DNA of 9,532 nt. Origin: Bacillota bacterium (GTDB lineage: Bacteria > Bacillota > Clostridia > Lachnospirales > Lachnospiraceae). Positions 5,345 to 9,532 of the stretch are shown one piece after another. The notes beneath the pieces were generated by a model. That model saw nothing but the letters and a program-made list of their open reading frames with translations, ran no database searches and had not been told where the DNA came from. A program made the translations under genes and the position numbers. The stretch spans positions 2,212-11,743 of the forward strand of contig WFLY01000123.1 of the NCBI GenBank assembly GCA_009177215.1, given 5' to 3'. The first letter of the stretch is position 1. Every line of letters begins with the position of its first letter.

Positions 5345-8300
5345 ATGAAATTGTCTTCTATCAGAAAATCTACATTTCGGGAAATTGCGGGGAGCTTTGG
5401 GCGTTTTGCGGCAATTTTGGCTATTGTGGCGCTGGGAGTGGGGCTGTTTGCGGGACTTACGGTGACGAAGACGGCAATGGTAAGGACCACGGAGCAGTAT
5501 TTTGTGGAAAACAGCTTTTATGATTACAGGCTTTTGTCCACCATGGGATTTGAGCAGGAGGACGTGGATTTCCTGAAAAACAATGGGGATGTGCAGGCGG
5601 TGGAGGGGGCGCTTTCCTTTGATATTCTTTACCGGGATGAGAAAGGGAACGAGGGCGTTATAAAGGCACACAGCCTTACGGAACATGTCAATACTGTAGG
5701 ACTGGTAAAAGGACGTATGCCTGAAAACCCTGCGGAGTGCGTGATAGATGTGAATATGTTTGCCGACCCTCCCGTCGGCGGGAAGCTTAAGCTTTCGGAG
5801 AGCAATGCTTCGGAGGATTTGGAGCATTTTGCTTACGGGGAGTACACGATTGTGGGAGTGGTACAATCGCCCCTGTACATTCAGTTTGAACGGGGGAATA
5901 CCTCACTTGGCACGGGTAAAATAGACGGCTTTGTGTATCTGCTTCGCGAGGGCTTTGCGGAGGAATATTATACGGAAGTTTATGTGAAATTTACGGAAAA
6001 TTTCCCTCTCTACAGTGATGAGTATGAAACCTTTATGGAGCGTAAGGAAGGGGAATGGGTGACGCTTACAAAGGAGGCGGCAGACGGAAGATATCATAGA
6101 ATTCTTGGAGACGCAAAACAGGAGCTTGCAGATGCCGAGAAAGAGCTGGAGGACAAAAGACTGGAGGGTGAAGAGGAGCTTGCCGCTGCAAGGGCAGAGC
6201 TTGCGGAGGCAAAGGAAAAATTGGATGATGGCGGAATGGAGCTTACAGATGCGAAGCAGGAGCTTGCGGAGGCAAAAGAGCTTATAGCCGAGAAGGAGGC
6301 GGAGCTTGCCGATGCGAGACAGACCATTGCGGATAAGGAAGCAGAGCTTTCAGATGCCGGGAAAGAGGTTGTGGACGGCTGGGCGGAGTGGAACGGCAGT
6401 AAACAGGCATTAGAGGACTCTAAGAGTATTTTGGAAAGCTCCGAGGCGCAGCTTAGCGGGCAAAAGGAGGAGCTTGCCAAACAGGAAGCGGCATTTTTTG
6501 CGGCAGCGGAATTTATGACGGAGCAGGAGGCGGCATTCTATAAGGAGACAATAGAGCAGGGAAAGCTTACCATTGCGGCTTATGAGAAAGAGCTTGCCGC
6601 CGCAAGAGGTCAGATTGAACAGGGTGAGACGGCACTCAATAGTGCATATATGGAGCTTTCAGATGCGGAAAACCAGATTGCGGAAGGGAAAACGGCATTA
6701 GAGCAGGCAAGGACAGAGCTTGCGGACGGAGAAGCGCAGCTTGTCAAAGCAAAAAGGGAGCTTGCGGACGGAGAGGAGACCTTAAGGGAGAAGGAAGCGG
6801 AGTACAGTGACGGTTTGCGGGAGTATGAAGAAGGACTGTCGGACTATGAGGAGGGAGAAAAGGAATTTGCCGACAAAATTGTCGAAGCGGAGGAGAAAAT
6901 TGCGGACGCAAGGAAGGAGCTTTTAGAGGTAGAAAGCCCCGATACCTATGTGCTTGGCAGGAATACTAATGTAGGTTATGTATGCTTTGAAAATGATTCT
7001 ACAATAGTGGAGGGAATAGCAAATGTCTTTCCAGTATTTTTCTTTTTGGTAGCGGCATTGGTTTGCATTACTACCATGAATCGCATGGTGGAGGAACAGA
7101 GAACGCAGATTGGCGTACTGAAGGCGCTTGGCTATGGCGAAGGGCTGATTATGTTTAAGTATATGTTTTATTCCGGATTTGCGGCATTTACCGGCTCGCT
7201 CATAGGCTTTCTGGGAGGAACAAGACTGTTCCCGTGGGTGATATGGACGGTGTACGGCATGATGTATCGGGTGGATAACATTATTTATGTGTTTGACTGG
7301 AAGCTTGCCCTGATTTCATTGGCGGTGGCGTTGCTTTGTTCCGTGGGTACTACATGGCTTTCCTGCCGTATGGAGCTTTCGCAGGTGGCGGCGCAGCTGA
7401 TGCGCCCTAAAGCGCCCAAGGCAGGTAAGAGAGTGTTTTTGGAATATCTTCCCTTTATCTGGAAGCGGTTGGGGTTCCTTAGAAAGGTATCCGTGCGCAA
7501 TATTGTCCGCTATAAGAAGCGGTTGGTCATGATGGTAATGGGAATCAGCGGCTGCACGGCGCTTTTAGTGACAGGATTCGGAATTAAAGACTCTATTGCC
7601 AATGTGGCGACCCAGCAGTTTGAGGAAATTCAGATTTATGATATAGCGGCTACCTTTTCGGATCCGATTGACGAGGCTGTGGAAGAAGAATTGAAAGAAG
7701 CCGCAGGAGCAGATATGAGTGAATATCTGCTTGCCATGGAAGCGGCTTGGGATATTGTAACGGGAAGCGGGCAAAAGAGTGTGAATCTGGTAGTTTTTGA
7801 GAGTGGGGAGGAGATTACCCCTTTCCTGAACCTGCACACCGAGGGAGGGGAAAGGATTGCCTGCCCTATGACAGGGGAGGCGGTTATTTCCCACAAAATT
7901 GCGGAACAGATGGGAATTGCAGTGGGAGATGAGCTTACCCTTCGGGATGAAAATATGCAGGTCATGACTATGAAAGTGACAGGGATTCATCAGAATTTTA
8001 TCTATAATTATGTTTATATAAACAGTGAGACCTATAGGCAGCAGACAGGACAAATACCGGAGTATAAAACCGCATATATTAATTTGACGGAAGGAACTGA
8101 TGCGCATAAGCTGTCGGCAGAGTTCATGAAGCTTAAGGGTATGGCAAGCGTGAGCGTCAATCAGGATATCATGGAAAGGATGTCCGGTATGATGGATAGC
8201 CTGAATCTGATTGTGGTAGTGGTGATTGTGTGCGCTGCCGGTCTTGCCTTTATTGTGCTATATAATCTTACGAATATCAATATCACGGAGCGCATCCGCG

Positions 8301-8602
8301 AGATTGCAACGATAAAGGTTCTGGGATTTTATAAAAGAGAGACATCTCACTATGTATTCAGGGAAAATCTGGTGCTGACCTTTATGGGGGCATTGGTGGG
8401 AATGCCGCTTGGCAAGTGGCTCCATTCCTTTGTGATGAATCAGATTAATCTGGATATCATTGCCTTTGATATTCGTATACTATTTGTAAGCTATCTTTAC
8501 AGTGCAATATTAACTTTTGTGTTTGCGGCGCTGATCAATCTGTTTATGGGTAGAAAATTGGAAAAAATCAGTATGACGGAATCATTAAAAAGTGTGGATT
8601 AG
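5345..8602 (+). CDS. Large FtsX-like ABC permease with extracellular coiled-coil domain
   Basis: 1085 residues, arranged as two FtsX-type halves with eight predicted membrane segments. In the first half these lie at about 20-40, 560-580, 605-627 and 652-672; in the second at about 727-747, 955-975, 1006-1026 and 1045-1067. The loop after the first segment is very long (41-558): a MacB-like extracellular region (about 41-245), a charged Ala/Glu/Leu coiled coil (about 252-528), then a return to the membrane. The second half has a conventional extracellular domain (748-950). EEQRTQIGVLKALGY (583-597) and TERIREIATIKVLGF (981-995) are the paired cytoplasmic coupling helices that bind the ATPase, a strong FtsX/MacB signature. 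Such permeases usually do not carry substrate through the membrane: they pass ATP-driven motion to an outer domain, to expel lipids, peptides or lipoproteins or to activate wall enzymes. Which of these applies here is unknown. No two-component system is adjacent. Confidence 0.92.
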   Translation: MKLSSIRKSTFREIAGSFGRFAAILAIVALGVGLFAGLTVTKTAMVRTTEQYFVENSFYDYRLLSTMGFEQEDVDFLKNNGDVQAVEGALSFDILYRDEKGNEGVIKAHSLTEHVNTVGLVKGRMPENPAECVIDVNMFADPPVGGKLKLSESNASEDLEHFAYGEYTIVGVVQSPLYIQFERGNTSLGTGKIDGFVYLLREGFAEEYYTEVYVKFTENFPLYSDEYETFMERKEGEWVTLTKEAADGRYHRILGDAKQELADAEKELEDKRLEGEEELAAARAELAEAKEKLDDGGMELTDAKQELAEAKELIAEKEAELADARQTIADKEAELSDAGKEVVDGWAEWNGSKQALEDSKSILESSEAQLSGQKEELAKQEAAFFAAAEFMTEQEAAFYKETIEQGKLTIAAYEKELAAARGQIEQGETALNSAYMELSDAENQIAEGKTALEQARTELADGEAQLVKAKRELADGEETLREKEAEYSDGLREYEEGLSDYEEGEKEFADKIVEAEEKIADARKELLEVESPDTYVLGRNTNVGYVCFENDSTIVEGIANVFPVFFFLVAALVCITTMNRMVEEQRTQIGVLKALGYGEGLIMFKYMFYSGFAAFTGSLIGFLGGTRLFPWVIWTVYGMMYRVDNIIYVFDWKLALISLAVALLCSVGTTWLSCRMELSQVAAQLMRPKAPKAGKRVFLEYLPFIWKRLGFLRKVSVRNIVRYKKRLVMMVMGISGCTALLVTGFGIKDSIANVATQQFEEIQIYDIAATFSDPIDEAVEEELKEAAGADMSEYLLAMEAAWDIVTGSGQKSVNLVVFESGEEITPFLNLHTEGGERIACPMTGEAVISHKIAEQMGIAVGDELTLRDENMQVMTMKVTGIHQNFIYNYVYINSETYRQQTGQIPEYKTAYINLTEGTDAHKLSAEFMKLKGMASVSVNQDIMERMSGMMDSLNLIVVVVIVCAAGLAFIVLYNLTNINITERIREIATIKVLGFYKRETSHYVFRENLVLTFMGALVGMPLGKWLHSFVMNQINLDIIAFDIRILFVSYLYSAILTFVFAALINLFMGRKLEKISMTESLKSVD
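6098..6928 (+). other. Coiled-coil region of the permease, two 16-heptad arms
   Basis: Permease residues 252-528 contain no proline and are dominated by Glu, Ala, Lys and Leu. Hydrophobic residues recur exactly every seven positions from L279 to F384 and again from I403 to F508, 16 heptad positions each without a break. M391 and F398 extend the first register, and the register shifts between 398 and 403. Both ends connect to membrane-proximal sequence, so an antiparallel hairpin projecting from the cell is the simplest fold. At DNA level this appears as many imperfect repeats of GAGCTTGC, which reflect the protein repeat and are not a mobile repeat. Confidence 0.85.
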
Positions 8603-8650
8603 TGTGGCGATATTTTCATAAAATCTTAAGGTGTTTTTTTCTATATGTTG

Positions 8651-8659
8651 TGTTATAAT
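8651..8659 (+). promoter_or_regulatory. Extended -10 promoter of the lipoprotein gene
   Basis: TGT (8651-8653) directly precedes a perfect TATAAT (8654-8659). No good -35 hexamer lies 16-18 bp upstream; a run of seven T (8634-8640) sits there instead. Transcription would start near 8666 and leave a leader of about 88 nt. The imperfect inverted pair GTGTTAT (8650-8656) and ATACAC (8669-8674) brackets the -10 and could be an operator. Confidence 0.6.
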
Positions 8660-8721
8660 TACCACGTGATACACAAAAGAGAAGGTTCGCCTGAATTTTA
8701 AAGGGCTTAATGGGCGGAAAA

Positions 8722-8751
8722 ATGTCTGGAGAAGAAATGAAAAGAGGTTGA
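8722..8751 (+). other. Possible 9-codon leader ORF before the lipoprotein gene
   Basis: An ATG at 8722 opens MSGEEMKRG and stops at 8749-8751, two bases before the lipoprotein ATG at 8754. The ribosome binding site of the lipoprotein (AGAGG, 8743-8747) lies inside it. GGGCGG (8711-8716) upstream is only a fair ribosome binding site. It could couple translation to the main gene or be chance. Confidence 0.2.
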
Positions 8752-8753
8752 AT

Positions 8754-9532
8754 ATGAATTTAAAAAATTTAAAACAAAACTGGAGACGTGCGCTTTCATT
8801 ATCGTTAGTGGCAGTTATGACACTTTCTCTGGCTGCATGTAAAAAGAAAACGGAGACTAAGGAGGAGCTGCCCGAATTTACCTATGTTCCCCAGCACATA
8901 GAGCTTGATGGCAATCAGGGCTATTGGAGGGCAATCATTAAGGGAAATTATCTATATAATATGGTTAGCGACTGGGATGAGATTACGCAGACTTCAAGCC
9001 AGAAGATTATGAAATATCCCATTGAGGAAGATAAGCTGGGAGAAGGTATCTCGGTCATAGAATTTAACGGCAACACTAATATTCAAAGCTTTACCTTCGA
9101 TCAGGATGAGAATTTTTATTTGATAGAGATTAAATATCCTGAACTGGCGGAGGGTGAGGAGCCCGGCGAGGATTATTGGAGCAAAAGGCAGACCTTTCTG
9201 AGCAAGTATGATGCACAGAGCCAGCCTGTTTATCAGCAGGATATCTCAGATATGCTCGCAGAGGATGACAATTTCGGATATATTGATACCATGGTGTTGG
9301 ATGACGAAGGCAGGATTTATGCAACCTCAGGCGAACGCATCAGGCTGTTTGACAAGGACGGCAAAGGTGAAGGAATAGTGGACGGGGATTCCCATTATTT
9401 TAGCGGAATAGGTCAGGGTAAGGACGGAAAAGTATATGTAAGCTATTATGACAGTACTGCTGACGGAGGCGGCTATGTCCTTGCGCAGGTAGATTATAAC
9501 GGTAAGAAGCTTGGGGAGGTTTACAAAAATTT
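8754..9532 (+). CDS. Secreted lipoprotein with propeller-like repeats (3' end beyond window)
   Basis: The frame is open from the ATG at 8754 to the window edge, giving 259 residues. The N-terminus is a lipoprotein signal: basic residues (K4-R12), a hydrophobic core and the lipobox LAAC with the lipidated Cys at 29, followed by KKK and an acidic linker. The mature part carries repeats typical of beta-propeller blades, with acidic turns before hydrophobic strands: FTFDQDENFYLIE (113-125), LDDEGRIYATS (182-192) then IRLFDKDGKG (196-205), and GKDGKVYVS (222-230). AGAGG (8743-8747) lies 6 nt before the start. In clostridia, similar N-termini occur on long lipoproteins that end in an extracellular solute-binding domain; that is my recollection of the family and cannot be checked here because the C-terminus is missing. 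It has its own promoter and is probably a separate unit from the ABC operon. Confidence 0.8.
   Translation, partial: MNLKNLKQNWRRALSLSLVAVMTLSLAACKKKTETKEELPEFTYVPQHIELDGNQGYWRAIIKGNYLYNMVSDWDEITQTSSQKIMKYPIEEDKLGEGISVIEFNGNTNIQSFTFDQDENFYLIEIKYPELAEGEEPGEDYWSKRQTFLSKYDAQSQPVYQQDISDMLAEDDNFGYIDTMVLDDEGRIYATSGERIRLFDKDGKGEGIVDGDSHYFSGIGQGKDGKVYVSYYDSTADGGGYVLAQVDYNGKKLGEVYKN

Noticed and set aside
5180..5866. 228-codon minus-strand open frame across the ATPase-permease junction
   Set aside because: It overlaps two well-supported genes, crosses their spacer, and has a Lys/Arg/His-rich composition with no domain pattern. It is a shadow frame.
6094..6480. Antisense Ser/Ala-rich 128-codon open frame
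   Set aside because: It is the mirror of the Glu/Ala/Leu coiled-coil codons of the permease (GAG CTT GCG reads as Ser/Ala/Leu in antisense). It has no ribosome binding site, and its composition is fully explained by the sense gene.
6122..6775. Recurrent GAGCTTGC motifs that look like a tandem repeat or CRISPR-like array
   Set aside because: Spacing is irregular at the DNA level but in register with the protein heptads (Glu-Leu-Ala). This is a coding repeat, not an array.
8612..8640. Possible rho-independent terminator after the permease (ATTTT-CAT-AAAAT and a run of seven T)
   Set aside because: The stem is five A-T pairs only, and the T-run begins 9 nt after it. It is too weak to call a terminator; the T-run also overlaps the -35 region of the lipoprotein promoter.
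8664..8669. Alternative palindrome reading at CCACGTGA as a regulator site
   Set aside because: CACGTG alone (8663-8668) is a common 6-bp palindrome; the flanks do not extend the symmetry, so it is not evidence of an operator on its own.

Overview
The window looks like a chromosomal segment of a low-to-moderate GC Gram-positive bacterium, most likely a Clostridia member such as Lachnospiraceae. The reasons are strong AGGAGG-type ribosome binding sites, TATAAT promoters with extended -10 elements, a lipoprotein signal ending in LAAC, a very large FtsX-like permease, and the general style of the proteins. The taxonomic call is inference; no rRNA or marker gene is present.

Layout: (1) 99-971, plus strand, a calcineurin-like metallophosphoesterase. 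(2) 972-1258, an intergenic stretch with the decayed 5' end of an endonuclease/exonuclease/phosphatase (EEP) family gene (start ATA, internal TAA, no 3' part), running into an 82-bp inverted-repeat segment. (3) 1259-4429, minus strand, a 1056-residue membrane glycosyltransferase that joins two GT-C modules. The C-terminal one is a protein O-mannosyltransferase (PMT, GT39) module carrying a discoidin-like beta domain in its first outer loop. (4) 4430-4583, a divergent promoter region serving the glycosyltransferase leftward and an ABC operon rightward. (5) 4584-8602, plus strand, a two-gene ABC operon: a MacB/LolD-type ATPase and a 1085-residue FtsX-like permease with a very regular extracellular coiled coil. 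(6) 8603-8753, an intergenic region with an extended -10 promoter and a short leader. (7) 8754 to the window end, the N-terminal 259 residues of a secreted lipoprotein with propeller-like repeats, cut by the window edge.

Most products act at the cell surface: a lipid-linked-sugar-dependent glycosyltransferase, a mechanotransmission-type ABC system and a lipoprotein. Apart from the ATPase/permease pair, nothing in the sequence ties the genes into one pathway. The most noteworthy structures are the two coiled-coil arms of the permease (16 unbroken heptads each, with eight glycines in one register of the second arm), the GT-C/discoidin/GT-C fusion, and the EEP gene relic with its neighbouring inverted repeat.
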